64,000 nt of DNA from Cherax quadricarinatus (GCF_038502225.1 NC_091311.1:35528084-35592083); one strand, 5' to 3'. Counted from the stretch's first letter, positions 10,692 to 21,700 are shown. The notes: generated by a model from the letters alone, not told the origin. Numbers and translations: made by a program.

Positions 10692-10872
10692 GTTGGACCT
10701 GATAGCTTGTGCTACCAGGTCGGTTGCCGTGTTCCTCCCTTAAGTCAATGTGACCTGACCTGACTAGGTTGGGTGCATTGGCTTAAGCCGGTAGGAGACT
10801 TGGACCTGCCTCGCATGGGCCAGTAGGCCTTCTGCAGTGTTCCTTCGTTCTTATGTTCTTATGTTCTTATGT
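10692..10872 (+). repeat. CR1-like 3' UTR with TTCTTATG terminal repeats
   Basis: The non-coding end includes TAGCTTGTGCTACCAGGTC, GACCTGACCTGACTAGG and GGGCCAGTAGGCC. It finishes at 10847-10872 with about three TTCTTATG units, the CR1-type end that the RT recognises (established for the clade, inferred here). Confidence 0.85.
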
Positions 10873-10929
10873 TAGCTAAGCAAGTTACAGAAGCATTGAT
10901 CTAATACTCATGGTCTTTTGTACGACATA

Positions 10930-11290
10930 TATCAGGCCCGTCTTGATGTAGTACCAGCATGCAACCCTCACCTTACAGAGCGTGGTAGGACAATGAAGAA
11001 AGTGCAGAGGCATGCAAGGAAGCTAGTTCCAGAGCTATGAGGAAGTCTCAGAGGCTAGTTCCAGAGCTATGAGGAAGTCTCAGAGGCTAGTTCCAGAGCT
11101 ATGAGAAAGGACCAGAGGCTAGTTCCAGAGCTATGAGGAAGTCTCAGAGGCTAGTTCCAGAGCTATGAGGAAGGGCCAGAGGCTAGTTCCAGAGCTATGA
11201 GGAAGGGCCAGAGGCTAGTTCCAGAGCTAAGAGTATGAGCCATGAGGAATTAGATCCGACTACATTAGAGGACAGAAGAACCTCGTTGAT
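10930..11290 (+). pseudogene. Family B fragment with internal 32-bp tandem array
   Basis: Family B coding remnants (YISGP, then KKVQRHARKLVPEL, then PTTLEDRRTS) enclose about 6.5 copies of a 32-bp unit at 11021-11229. The unit begins CTAGTTCCAGAGCTATGAGG and is the LVPEL coding segment itself, tandemly duplicated. Variants are AAGTCTCA and AAGGGCCA. Confidence 0.8.
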
Positions 11291-11723
11291 GTACACAACT
11301 AACTCCATGTCCGCTATCCATCCCTCTGCGATATCTCAAGTTATTCCTACAGTAGAAAAGGAATAGTTTATACAAATTAATATCCCCCCCCTCTCTCTCT
11401 CAATACCCAGCTGTCACCCAGCCCAACACGCTACCCCACGTGCCTTGCCCCAACCAGCCTCCACCTGCACCTCTCCCAGCCCTCGTTCTCCACATGTTCC
11501 TACTTCCTCCCTATCTCTCCTTTCTTCTTCCTCTCCTTGCCATGTGGTCTTCTCCCTAAAATTATCTTCAGTAATAGAACCCCTCTTCCTCTTTCCCTCC
11601 CTCTCTTCCCGTCTCTCCTCCCGTTTCTCCCTCCTCCCTGTGTATTGCGCTAACTTGCTTCCTCTCTCTTCTGCTTCCCTTCACATTATTCATCACCGTA
11701 AAAGATACCTTGAGAAACAGAAA

Positions 11724-11725
<2 letters not shown>
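11291..11725. other. Pyrimidine-rich unassigned sequence
   Basis: C and T rich on the plus strand from about 11385. The open frame here is low-complexity S/P/L only, and no gene is supported. Confidence 0.5.
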
Positions 11726-11801
<76 letters not shown>

Positions 11802-11807
11802 AAGAAA
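11726..11807. repeat. (GA)n microsatellite
   Basis: About 31 pure GA units, then imperfect GAAA steps. It abuts the truncated 5' side of a SINE copy. Confidence 0.95.
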
Positions 11808-11995
11808 GGGGACACTACGGACAAGTCTCCTCACACCTGCTGCCCCTTTTCACCTAGCAATAGACACCTGGGAGTTAGTTAACAGTGGTGGGTTGCACCC
11901 TGGAGAAGAGCCTATTTTAAAGGAACTAAGCCAATAAGCCAGACAGCTTGGCTGTCTTCGATAATCCTGGGATATCAATACTCCAGGGTTATTAA
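11808..11995 (+). mobile_element. SINE body, tRNA head missing
   Basis: The blocks CACCTGCTGCC, TTCACCTAGCA, GGGAGTTAGTTAACAGTGG and GGGTTGCACCCTGG match in order the SINE split at 15228-15349 and 17564-17720. The tRNA-like head is absent and replaced by (GA)n. Confidence 0.65.
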
Positions 11996-12009
11996 TCTAA
12001 ATGAAGTCT

Positions 12010-13211
12010 TATACTTCATTTGATGTTCAGCGGAATTATGAGAACAGTAAGGCAATGGAGGGCTACTATATGTGCCCATGTGTGGGGGGGGAGGGAGATC
12101 ACAAGAAACGACCAAGAAGTATGTGAAGAGCTAAAGACAAGATTTAAAGAAGTATTATCAGTGGAGACAGAAAGGACTCCAGCAAAAAGGAATGGTAGGG
12201 TACACCAACAAGTGCTGGACACACAACCAAGGAAGAAGAGGCTGCTAAGTGAATTAGATATCTCAAAGGCGGTGGGACCGGACATCTCTCCATGGCTCCT
12301 GAGGAAGCAGAGGCCCTGTGTGTGCCACTAACAACGATCTTCAACAAATCTATCGACACAGAACAACTACCTGAGGTGTGGAAGACAGTAAATGTAATCC
12401 CGATATTTAAGAGAGACAGACAGGGAGCATTAAACTACATACCGGTGTCACTGACATGCATAGTATGCAAAGTCATCAGAAGCTTATCGTGAGAAGAATG
12501 GTGTAGCACCTAGAAAGAAATGAGCTTATACACGATAACCAGCACGGTTTCAGGGAAAGGAAATCCTGTGTCAATAATTTACTGGAGTTGTACGACGAGG
12601 TCACAGAAGTAAGAGGAGAGGGAGAGGGGAGTTGACTACATTTTCTTGGACTGTAAGAAGGCTTTCGACGCACTTCAGCACAAAAGATTAGTGCAAAAGC
12701 TAGAGGAACAGGCAAGAATAACAGGAAAAGCACTCCAATGTATCAGATACTACCTGACAGGAAGGAAATAACACGTGATGGTACTTGTTGAGGTGTCAGA
12801 GCGGGCGCCTGTGACGAGCGGGGTTCCACAAGGGTCAGTCCTAGGGCCGGTGTTTTTTCTGTGTGAAGGATCTTGGAGTATTATACCGAGCACAGCTCTT
12901 GAGGGGCGCATCAAACAAATAACTGTTGCAGCATATGGGCGCCTGGCAAACCTGAGTAAGGAACCAAGGGACACAACGGGAAGTTGAGAACTTAGATGAG
13001 TCACAAGGATGTTAGGAAGTATTTTTTCAGTTATAGAGTTGTCAGGAAGTGGAACAATCTAGAGTGTGATGTAGTGGAGGCAGGATTTATGCGCAGATTT
13101 AAGAAGAGATACTATAAATCTCATCCAGCGGGGAGAGAATGGACCTAGTAGCAACCAGCGAAGATGTGGGGTCAGAAACTGTGAATCGACCCCTGCAACC
13201 ACAAATAGGTG
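12010..13211 (+). pseudogene. Family B LINE, degenerate RT with internal deletion, plus tail
   Basis: Several frames give RT pieces in order: EELKTRFKEVLSVE, LDISKAVGPD, TTIFNKSIDTEQLPEVWK, NVIPIFKRDRQGALNY, DNQHGFRERKSCVNNLL, then TSGVPQGSVLGPVFF at about 12814-12860. The FADD-containing core is deleted: the sequence jumps to a segment like YGRLANLS, then from about 12963 to the C-terminal RKYFFSYRVVRKWN region. It ends with GACCCCTGCAACCACAAATA and GGTGAGTAC. Multiple stops and the deletion make it a pseudogene. Confidence 0.82.

Positions 13212-13284
<73 letters not shown>
13212..13284. repeat. (AC)n at family B 3' end
   Basis: About 36 AC units follow GGTGAGTAC directly, the same junction as at 75-116. 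Confidence 0.95.
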
Positions 13285-13286
<2 letters not shown>

Positions 13287-14302
13287 GTGCTGACACTTCA
13301 TACAGACACGGAGAATGACAAGCAAGAACCATGACCGGAAATAATTTCGCGTTGCAAGCAACAGCGTTTTGTGGACAAATAAAATGTTGCGAGACTCAAG
13401 AGAATTACATGTTGTGTTGTTTTCGTAGTGTTGATGATGGTAACACATTGTCACTGGAAAAGTTGAGACTACAAATGTCTCCGGAAGCTATTTTATAATT
13501 ATAATAATAATAGCAAGAATAATATAGTTCGTGGAAGGCTAGTGCTGTCAGTAGAAAATATTGGTAAGAAAAGCTTGCCATGACTTCTGACTTAAGAAAC
13601 ACGTAAGTTCCTCCGTCTTCTAATAACATGTTCATTTTTCCACTATAATTTACCTCGTCTATAATTACTATCACATTTGCTTTGTTTCGTAAGGTGAAGT
13701 CCAGGATCTTTCCTTAATTCATGGTATAACTTAACATATCTTTGAAGACAATTGTGTTGCAGAAGTGTGAGTACAGCACCGTCAAGGTTCTGGAGTACGA
13801 CTGGAGTACGATGAAGGAACACCAGTGTACGTATTATTTTACTTCTACCTTCTGGAGGACAAATTCCAACAATTCTGCCCCAACAGAAATCCAAAATACT
13901 GTTTAAAATACAGCATTTACAAGAAGTTTTTTTCCCCTCCTTTTTTAGTCGAAGTTTCTTAAGCGTTGAAACTGATTCTGTGTCTGCATAAATAACCCAA
14001 ATTACTCTTGTAACCATATCATTAAAACTGAGACGTTGATGACCAATAACTCGCATAGCTACCATAACAGTGGAGTCAGTCCCTGGACACATAACACTGG
14101 AGTCAGTCCCTGGTCACATTACACTGGAGTCAGTCCCTGGACACATTATGTGCCTCTGTAATCTTCTGACTTGCGCCCAACACCATGGGTTATGGAGTAC
14201 AAAATAAAGGTTGTAATTTAAACTTCTGTAACAACGGTTGATCTTACGGATCTCAGTGATTTTTTATTTTTGGGGGGAGTGTTGGTGAGGGTTGTGTTTA
14301 GT
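13285..14302. other. Unassigned AT-rich sequence
   Basis: No gene was recognised. A 29-bp unit (GGAGTCAGTCCCTGG core) is repeated three times at 14070-14148. Confidence 0.6.
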
Positions 14303-14370
<68 letters not shown>

Positions 14371-14563
14371 AACACACACACACAGCACACACACACACAA
14401 CACACACAACACACACACAACACACACACACAACACACACACACAACACACACACAAAACACACACACAAAACACGCACACACAACACACACACACAACA
14501 CACACACACAACACACACACACAACACACACACACAACACACACACACAACACACACACACAC

Positions 14564-14636
<73 letters not shown>

Positions 14637-14654
14637 CACACACAACACACACAC

Positions 14655-14700
<46 letters not shown>

Positions 14701-14772
14701 TCTACATACACACACCTACATACACACACACACCTACATACACACACACACACACCTACATACACACACACA
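14303..14772. repeat. Long (AC)n with CAACAC interruptions
   Basis: About 470 bp in three zones: pure AC (14303-14369), AC blocks separated by CAACAC at intervals of roughly 12-14 bp (14370-14560), then pure AC (to about 14634) and mixed ACATAC/CCTACATAC units. Both strands read open (CVC or HT proteins), which is an artefact of the repeat. Confidence 0.95.
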
Positions 14773-14940
14773 CCTGCAGTAGTGGAGGCGGGAACCATAC
14801 ATAGTTTTAAGGCGAGGTATAATAAAGCTCATGGGGCAGGAAGAGAGAGGACCTAGTAGCAATCAGTGAAGAGGCGGGGCCAGGAGCTATGAATCGACCC
14901 CTGCAACCACAAATAGGTGAGTACAAACAGGTGAGTACCT
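14773..14940 (+). mobile_element. Family B LINE, last ~165 bp
   Basis: Starts CTGCAGTAGTGGAGGCGGGA (VVEAGTIHSF coding end), then the family tail CGACCCCTGCAACCAC and two GGTGAGTAC steps. The 5' truncation lies against the AC array. Confidence 0.82.
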
Positions 14941-15227
14941 GTTTGTTTTTCCCCACCAAGAGCTAAATCGATATTAGCCACTCACTGTATTAAGAGGTTG
15001 AGGCTGTTGCTGCTGCTGCTGCTGCTGATGCTGCTACATCTGCTCCTGCTGCTGATGATGATGCTTCTGCTGCTGCTGCTGTTGCTGCTACTGCTGCTGA
15101 TGATGATGCTACTGTTGCTGCTGCGTGCGACCCCGATCTCGTCTTGGTCAAGTTAATCACCATCCTACTGTGTGGTCGAAATGTCGTCACTTAAGTATTC
15201 CACATAGCCGCATTTGTGTCCCTGAAG
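14941..15227. repeat. CTG/GAT trinucleotide array and flank
   Basis: An imperfect CTG-rich array with GAT runs occupies about 15000-15124. The alanine/serine frame on the minus strand is low complexity. Confidence 0.85.
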
Positions 15228-15349
15228 AAGTGCCGGTAGGGATTTCGGCTTTCACACTAAGAGACCGGAGTTCGATTCCCAGACGAGTGGATACAATAGG
15301 CGTGTTTCCTTACCCCTGCTGCCTCTGTTCACCTAGCAGCAGTAAATAT
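15228..15349 (+). mobile_element. tRNA-derived SINE, left half
   Basis: A tRNA-like head with GGCTTTCACACTAAGAGACC and B-box GGAGTTCGATTCCC leads into the body TGTTTCCTTACCCCTGCTGCC and TGTTCACCTAGCAGCAGTAA. It stops where the family D LINE begins. The rest of the SINE resumes at about 17564. Confidence 0.75.
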
Positions 15350-16115
15350 TCAATTCAATTCAAAGTTTATTCTCTATAAGTATTACAATGCTGAGTTTAC
15401 AGAATTTGGTTATTGTGTGGTTTACATGTAGTAAAATAATGATTACAGAGTGTACCACTAGAACGCCTAGCATGGCTAGGCATTTCGGGCAGACTTATAT
15501 TAAATCTTAGGTTTAAAATGTAACAGAATTATGAGATAAGTTGGTATTATGGCTAAGTGACTAAATACTAGTTGTGAGTTTAGCAATGTGAATGCTTTTG
15601 TTTTGGCACTATACGTAGTTTCAGTATTGGAGTATCACAGGCCAACTTATGACTAGTTAAGATTCATTATTTTGAGATTGAGATTGATATTTCTGTTTAT
15701 GGTCAAATGGGTGAGTGAGTGTAAGTGTGAACCACCAGGTGGTGTTCGTATTATTAGTTGACAGGGTGTATCAGGGAGATAAGATGTTTTCTGATGGTAG
15801 TTTTGAAGGTGATGAATGTGTCTGCAGTTTTAGAATTTTCAGGTAGGGTGTTCCAGATTTTAGGGCCTTTGACATACATTGAATTTTTGTAAAGGTTTAG
15901 TCGGACACGGGGAATGTCATAGAGATGTTTGTGTCTGGTGTTGTGCCTGTGGGTTCTGTCACAACTATCAAGAAAGCGTTTTAGGTCAAGGTTGATATTG
16001 GAATTTAAGGTCCTGTAGATGTAGATTGCACAGTAGTAAGTGTGGATGTACTGAACAGGGAGTAAGTTTAGATCTATGAAGAGTGGGGGGGGGGGGGTGT
16101 TGCCAGGGATGGGAT

Positions 16116-16740
16116 TTAGTGATTATTCTTACTGCGGCTTTTTGTTGGGTTATTATTGGCTTTAGGTGTGTTGCTGCAGTTGAACCTCAAGCGCAGATAG
16201 CATAGGTGAGGTATGGATATATAAGTGAATGGTATAGTGTGAGAAGGGCAGTTTGCGGCACATAGTATCGTATCTTGGAGAGGATCCCAACCGTTTTGGA
16301 TACTTTTTTGGTTGTGTTGGATATGGGTGCTGAAATTCAGGTTGTTGTCGAGGTATAGACCTAGGAATTTGCCCTTATTATGCCTGGCAATTAGAGTGTT
16401 GTCGATCTTAATGTTAATTAGCGCATCTCCTGCTCTGCTACCAAACATAATGTAGTAGGTTTTGTCAGCTTTAAGCGTAAGTTTATTGACTGTCATCCAA
16501 GTCGATATTTTGATCAGCTCCTCGTTAACAATGGTGTTGAGGGTGGCAAGATTAGGGTGAGAGATGACATAATTCGTGTCGTCAGCAAAGAGAATGGGGT
16601 TCAGGTGTTGAGATACGTTTGGAAGATCATTGATGTATATGAGGAAGAGCAGGGGACCAAGGACACTTCCCTGCGGAACTCCAGTATCAAGTGGCTGTGT
16701 TGTTGATGCTGTCTTTAATGGTGACATACTGGTGCCTATT
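16116..16740 (-). pseudogene. Family D reverse transcriptase, C-terminal half
   Basis: It continues the RT after the frameshift: QPLDTGVPQGSVLGPLLF, INDLPNVSQ, PILFADDTNYVI (catalytic FADD intact), ISTWMTVNKLTLKADKTYYI and KFLGLYLDNNLNFSTHIQ. The C-terminal half then loses frame (about 16116-16300). Non-coding 3' sequence follows down to 15350. Confidence 0.85.
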
Positions 16741-17208
16741 AGTAAGGTAAGATTTGAAATATGCAAGCGCATGGCCTCTTGTACCATAATGGTCAAGTTT
16801 GTGGAGTAGGATGCCGTGGTCTACTGTGTCAAAAGCTTTTCTTAAGTCAATAAAAATTCCTAGTGGATATTCCTTATTTTCCAATGCTGTGTAAAGCAGA
16901 TCTAGCATTTTTATGATTGCATTGTTAGTGCTTTTATTTTTCCTGAACCCAAATTGGCAGGGGTTGAGTATGTTTTGTGACGTTATAAATGAATACAGTC
17001 TCCTGTGCACGAGTTTCTCAAAGATTTTGGATAGCAATGGTAAGTTTGATATTGGCCTATAGTTGTTTAAATCTGTAGGGTCACCACCTTTATGTATTGG
17101 TGTAACCCTTGCCGTCTTGAGTAGTTTCGGGAAGGTGCTAGCTTCTAGTGACTTGTTAAAAAGCAATGAGATAGTATGCGAGAGGACATGGGCCACTCTC
17201 TTGTACAA
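16687..17208 (-). pseudogene. Family D reverse transcriptase, N-terminal half
   Basis: This frame carries RT motifs: KTARVTPIHKGGDPTDLNNY, RPISNLPLLSKIFEKLVHRR, FGFRKNKSTNNAI, IDLRKAFDTVDHGILLHKL and AYFKSYLTNRHQYV. It ends NNTAT at about 16690, where a frameshift joins it to the next piece. The reading is continuous with homologous sequence upstream to about 17563, so its first Met is not a true start. Confidence 0.85.
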
Positions 17209-17563
17209 TAATGGTGGGACATGAGACAGATTCCCTGAGTTATTTTTAAGTGACTTTATAATCTCGGTGACTTCCGTGGGCTCAGTTGGAACAAGATAGA
17301 AGGAATTTGGGAAATTCCCATCTAGGTAGTCCCCGGCATGGGCATTGGTATGTGGGATTTTATTGGCGAGATTAGAACCTATGGTTGAGAAGAAGTCGTT
17401 TATCTTGTTAGCTGTGTCGGTGGGATGTAGTGGTGTTTCATTAGGTTTAGTTAGGACAATATTCTTGTTTTTTTTTCAGTTTGTGGGTCCATAGAATCTG
17501 AGAGAGTGTTTTCCAGGTCTTTTTTATATCTCCTCTTGTGTCAGTGAATCTATTGGAGTAGTA

Positions 17564-17720
17564 TAGTTAGGTACTCAGGTGCTAGCCGATTGTTGTGGGT
17601 CGCATCCTGGGGGGTGAGAGGACTGATGGACTCCACTAGAAGCAAAACCAGTCAAGGACAGTGGCTTTACTGAGTTATCCTGGGTTACTAAGCCACTGAA
17701 TCTAGACGGTTGGGGGTTAG
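17564..17720 (+). mobile_element. tRNA-derived SINE, right half
   Basis: Sequence resumes with AGGTACTCAGGTGCTAGCC, TGTTGTGGGTCGCATCCTGG and GAGTTATCCTGGGTTACTAA, continuing the left half at 15228-15349 and paralleling the copy at 11808-11995. The family D element therefore landed inside this SINE. Confidence 0.7.
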
Positions 17721-17854
17721 GATAGTAGAGCAGAAGGCTCTCTTCCCGCCCTCCACTCCCTCTAGACGCCAGACTGTACAGAAACAGAGGGAAGAGAAAG
17801 TCTGTGTACATTGTCTGAGAAAGCAAGCACAACATAATTGAGGTTCAGTCATGT
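17721..17854. repeat. Dispersed ~45-bp repeat and spacer
   Basis: AGTAGAGCAGAAGG followed by CCCTCCACTCCC recurs at about 41220-41265. Function and class are unknown. Confidence 0.5.
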
Positions 17855-20164
17855 ATGCGAGGAGCCCCAGACCGACATAAGGAGATTAGTCACGAGGGAG
17901 CATTCACCAAATTCAACTTCAATAACAAAAACATAAAGTGGGACCAAGTAAACCAAGTCCTAACCGATATAAGCTGGGAAGATATACTAAGCAACACAGT
18001 CCCCAACTTATGCCTAGAACAGATTAACTCGGTGGCACTCGATGTATGCACAAGGCTTATTCCTCTAAGAAAAAGGAGGAGTAGATGTAAAATAGAAAGA
18101 GACAGGCGCTCCCTTTACAGGCGACGGAAAAGAATAACAGAGCGGCTAAAAGAGGTCAATATATCTGAAATGCGTAGGGAGACACTGGTCAGAGAAATAG
18201 CAAGCATCGAACTTAAGCTAAAAGAATCCTTTAGGAGTCAGGAATCGCGGGAAGAACTAAAAGCCATAAATGAAATCGAAAGAAACCCAAAGTATTTCTT
18301 CTCCTATGCCAAATCAAAATCGAGAACAACGTCCAGTATTGGGCCCCTACTTAAACAAGATGGGTCCTACACAGATGACAGCAAGGAAATGAGTGAGCTA
18401 CTCAAGTCCCAATATGACTCAGTTTTTAGCAAGCCGCTAACCAGACTGAGAGTCGAAGATCAAAATGAATTTTTTATGAGAGAGCCACAAAATTTGATTA
18501 ACACAAGCCTATCCGATGTTATCCTGACGCCAAATGACTTCGAACAGGCGATAAATGACATGCCCATGCACTCTGCCCCAGGGCCAGACTCATGGAACTC
18601 TGTGTTCATCAAGAACTGCAAGAAGCCCCTATCACGAGCCTTTTCCATCCTATGGAGAGGGAGCATGGACACGGGGGTCGTCCCACAGTTACTAAAAAGA
18701 ACAGACATAGCCCCACTCCACAAAGGGGGCAGTAAAGCAACAGCAAAGAACTACAGACCAATAGCACTAACATCCCATATCATAAAAATGTTTGAAAGGG
18801 TCCTAAGAAGCAAGATCACCACCCATCTAGAAACCCATCAGTTACACAACCCAGGGCAACATGGGTTTAGAACAGGTCGCTCCTGTCTGTCTCAACTATT
18901 GGATCACTACGACAACGTCCTAAATGCACTAGAAGACAAAAAGAATGCAGATGTAATATATACAGACTTTGCAAAAGCCTTCGACAAGTGTGACCATGGC
19001 GTAATAGCGCACAAAATGCGTGCTAAAGGAATAACAGGAAAAGTCGGTCGATGGATCTATAATTTCCTCACTAACAGAACACAGAGAGTAGTAGTCAACA
19101 GAGTAAAGTCCGAGGCAGCTACGGTGAAAAGCTCTGTTCCACAAGGCACAGTACTCGCTCCCATCTTGTTCCTCATCCTCATATCCGACATAGACAAGGA
19201 TGTCAGCCACAGCACCGTGTCTTCCTTTGCAGATGACACCCGAATCTGCATGACAGTGTCTTCCATTGCAGACACTGCAAAGCTCCAGGCGGACATCAAC
19301 CAAATCTTTCAGTGGACTGCAGAAAACAATATGAAGTTCAACGATGAGAAATTTCAATTACTCAGATATGGTAAACATGAGGAAATTAAATCTTCATCAG
19401 AGTACAAAACAAATTCTGGCCACAAAATAGAGCGAAACACCAACGTCAAAGACCTGGGAGTGATCATGTCGGAGGATCTCACCTTCAAGGACCATAACAT
19501 TGTATCAATCGCATCTGCTAGAAAAATGACAGGATGGATAATGAGAACCTTCAAAACTAGGGAGGCCAAGCCCATGATGACACTCTTCAGGTCACTTGTT
19601 CTATCTAGGCTGGAATATTGCTGCACACTAACAGCACCTTTCAAGGCAGGTGAAATTGCCGACCTAGAAAATGTACAGAGAACTTTCACGGCGCGCATAA
19701 CGGAGATAAAACACCTCAATTATTGGGAGCGCTTGAGGTTCCTAAACCTGTATTCCCTGGAACGCAGGAGGGAGAGATACATGATTATATACACCTGGAA
19801 AATCCTAGAGGGACTAGTACCAAACTTGCACACGAAAATCACTCACTACGAAAGCAAAAGACTTGGCAGACGATGCACCATCCCCCCAATGAAAAGCAGG
19901 GGTGTCACTAGCACGTTAAGAGACCATACAATAAGTGTCAGGGGCCCGAGACTGTTCAACTGCCTCCCAGCACACATAAGGGGGATTACCAACAGACCCC
20001 TGGCAGTCTTCAAGCTGGCACTGGACAAGCACCTAAAGTCAGTTCCTGATCAGCCGGGCTGTGGCTCGTACGTTGGTTTGCGTGCAGCCAGCAGCAACAG
20101 CCTGGTTGATCAGGCTCTGATCCACCAGGAGGCCTGGTCACAGACCGGGCAGCGGGGGCGTTGA
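17855..20164 (+). CDS. Family A LINE ORF2: reverse transcriptase, endonuclease missing
   Basis: A 769-codon open frame without stops. The N-terminal 170 residues are the charged linker between endonuclease and RT (KWDQVNQVLTDISWEDIL, then RRSLYRRRKRITERLK, ERNPKYFFSYAKSKS). RT motifs follow: APGPDSW, LLKRTDIAPLHKGGSKATAK, NYRPIALTSHIIKMFERVLR, GFRTGRSCLSQLLDHYD, YTDFAKAFDKCDHG, SVPQGTVLAPILFLILISDI and the catalytic SFADDTRI near residue 459. The C-terminal region (DLGVIMSEDLTFKDHN, EYCCTLTAPFKAGEIADLEN, NLYSLERRRERY) ends QRGR-stop. Endonuclease and ORF1 are absent, so the copy is 5'-truncated. The Met is simply the first in frame. Of the family A copies here, this is the best candidate for recent activity. 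Confidence 0.9.
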   Translation: MRGAPDRHKEISHEGAFTKFNFNNKNIKWDQVNQVLTDISWEDILSNTVPNLCLEQINSVALDVCTRLIPLRKRRSRCKIERDRRSLYRRRKRITERLKEVNISEMRRETLVREIASIELKLKESFRSQESREELKAINEIERNPKYFFSYAKSKSRTTSSIGPLLKQDGSYTDDSKEMSELLKSQYDSVFSKPLTRLRVEDQNEFFMREPQNLINTSLSDVILTPNDFEQAINDMPMHSAPGPDSWNSVFIKNCKKPLSRAFSILWRGSMDTGVVPQLLKRTDIAPLHKGGSKATAKNYRPIALTSHIIKMFERVLRSKITTHLETHQLHNPGQHGFRTGRSCLSQLLDHYDNVLNALEDKKNADVIYTDFAKAFDKCDHGVIAHKMRAKGITGKVGRWIYNFLTNRTQRVVVNRVKSEAATVKSSVPQGTVLAPILFLILISDIDKDVSHSTVSSFADDTRICMTVSSIADTAKLQADINQIFQWTAENNMKFNDEKFQLLRYGKHEEIKSSSEYKTNSGHKIERNTNVKDLGVIMSEDLTFKDHNIVSIASARKMTGWIMRTFKTREAKPMMTLFRSLVLSRLEYCCTLTAPFKAGEIADLENVQRTFTARITEIKHLNYWERLRFLNLYSLERRRERYMIIYTWKILEGLVPNLHTKITHYESKRLGRRCTIPPMKSRGVTSTLRDHTISVRGPRLFNCLPAHIRGITNRPLAVFKLALDKHLKSVPDQPGCGSYVGLRAASSNSLVDQALIHQEAWSQTGQRGR

Positions 20165-20200
20165 CCCCCGGAACTCTCTCCAGGTAAACTCCAGGTAAAC
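20165..20200 (+). repeat. Family A 3' tail
   Basis: CCCCCGGAACTCTCTCCAGG and one more CTCCAGGTAAAC step close the element. Compare 3001-3050. Confidence 0.8.
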
Positions 20201-21165
20201 CCGCACGGGTCCCGGAGGAATAAAAAGGGGGTGGCAAGAATGGGAAAAGAAAAGACCTGGGAGGGGAAGGATAGAGCAGTGGGGTGATAGAAGGGGGTAG
20301 ACAGGAAGAGAGGCGGATAAGAAAGGTTAATTGACCTGACCACTTGGGGGCGAGTCTTACAGAAGTAGTTTTTGTCACACGGTGACTCGAGTCCTACTGA
20401 CCGCTCTGTGGGGGAAGGGGGGGGGCTGAGATGTGTTCCTTCCGACGACAACGGCATTCTTACGTCTAGCAACGGTAGTGTTACGACCCTCCACAACGGT
20501 ACAATAACGACCCCCTCCTCTCTACAACGGAACTCGAACGTCGCTCTACTGTATTACCGAGTCCCAGGACCGGTACTGACGCGTCCCACAACGGTACTGT
20601 TAACGTCCCACAATGGCAACGGCGCAGGAGAGGAGCAACAGCTGCAACTAACATCACGCGCGCCCACAACAGAACTGACAGATCGGCAGTCTTCCTCTTA
20701 AACGGCACCGTTAACCATCTGTTAACAGGCAGCTGCGATCACCCCAATTTCTTAATTTTTGTCTTCATCTTCCCCCTCCCTCACCATCGTCTTGAGTTCC
20801 CCCAACCATCTTGGATTCCCCCCAACCATTCTGGATTCCCTCACTGCGGGAATCCAACCAAGAGAATAGACGAGGATACGTAGCAACTGGACAAGTGGAT
20901 AGCTGAGTATATTGGACGGTGATTGGAGGTGAGGTGAAGTGGATGAGTGGATGGGGAGTAGGGGATAAGTGGATGGTGGGTGGGTGAGACTGATACCACA
21001 AGAGGCAGGTGGGTTGACGTAGCAGTGTGGATACCGAGGAAGGTGAGGGTGGGCAGCAGCAGGTGGTGGGCTGGATAGAGGTCGGGGGAGGGAGGTAGAG
21101 GCAGGTGGTGAGGCTATCAAGAAGGCTAATGTCCCTCAAGTACGAGGACTGAAGGATAAGAGGCA
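20201..21165. other. Unassigned sequence, no gene supported
   Basis: Weak local repeats of ACAACGGTA occur at 20440-20620 and of CCAACCATxxTGGATTCC at 20800-20840. The 109-codon open frame at 20372-20701 is low complexity with no exon borders. Confidence 0.5.
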
Positions 21166-21167
21166 TG

Positions 21168-21177
21168 GGATATATAT

Positions 21178-21274
<97 letters not shown>
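21168..21274. repeat. (AT)n microsatellite
   Basis: About 53 AT units with one break at 21188-21190. It sits at the 3' end of the minus-strand element at 21279. Confidence 0.95.
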
Positions 21275-21276
<2 letters not shown>

Positions 21277-21278
21277 AC

Positions 21279-21700
21279 ACACCGGCCGTATCCCACCGAG
21301 GCGGGGTGGCCCAAAAGGAAAAATGAAAGTTTCTCCTTTTACATTTAGTAATATATACAGGAGAAGGGGTTACTAGCCCCTTGCTCCCGGCATTTTAGTC
21401 GCCTCTTACAACACGCATGGCTTACGGAGGAAGAATTCTGTTCCACTTCCCCATGGAGGTGAGAGGAAATAAACAAGAACAAGAACTAGAAAGAAAACAG
21501 AAGAAAGCCCAGAGGGGTGTGTGTATATATATGCTTGTACATGTATGTGTAGTGTGACCTAAGTGTAAGTACAAGTAGCAAGACGTACCTGAAATCTTGC
21601 ATATTTATGAGACAGACAAAAGACACCAGCAATCCTACCATCATGTAAAACAATTACAGGCTTTCGTTGTACCTCCCTGGGCGGTTGCTGTTTACCAACC

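Larger units (their letters stand above)
7390..10872 (+). mobile_element. CR1-like non-LTR retrotransposon, nearly complete 3' part
   Basis: The element runs from the end of ORF1 through the whole ORF2 (apurinic-type endonuclease, linker, reverse transcriptase, C-terminal domain) to a 3' UTR ending in tandem TTCTTATG. The 8-bp terminal repeat and the esterase-type ORF1 end are both CR1-clade traits (established knowledge). ORF1 is cut at its 5' side. ORF2 is broken by a 163-bp insertion and by one later frameshift. Other 3' UTR copies of the same family lie at 26385-26500, 27282-27435 and 58185-58335. Confidence 0.88.
15350..17563 (-). mobile_element. Family D non-LTR retrotransposon, 5'-truncated
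   Basis: A minus-strand element. From its 5' side (17563) it gives FTDTRGDIKKTWKTLSQIL, then TANKINDFFSTIGSNLANK, PTEVTEIIKSLKNN, the RT, a C-terminal region, and a 3' end of repeated TTGAA (AATTCAATTCAATTC on plus at 15349-15361). A TTGAA-type tail and the FDTVDHGILLHKLDHYG block suggest the L2/CR1 side of the Jockey superfamily (inference). There is no endonuclease. Confidence 0.85.

Noticed and set aside
14218..14804. Cysteine/valine and histidine/threonine frames
   Set aside because: (AC)n microsatellite translations on both strands.
15228..15290. Functional tRNA gene
   Set aside because: Good B-box, but the A-box is degenerate and the sequence continues as a dispersed SINE body also found at 11.8 kb.
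20372..20701. 109-codon plus-strand frame as a gene
   Set aside because: Low-complexity S/T/N-rich, built on ACAACGGTA-like repetition, with no domain or splice signals.
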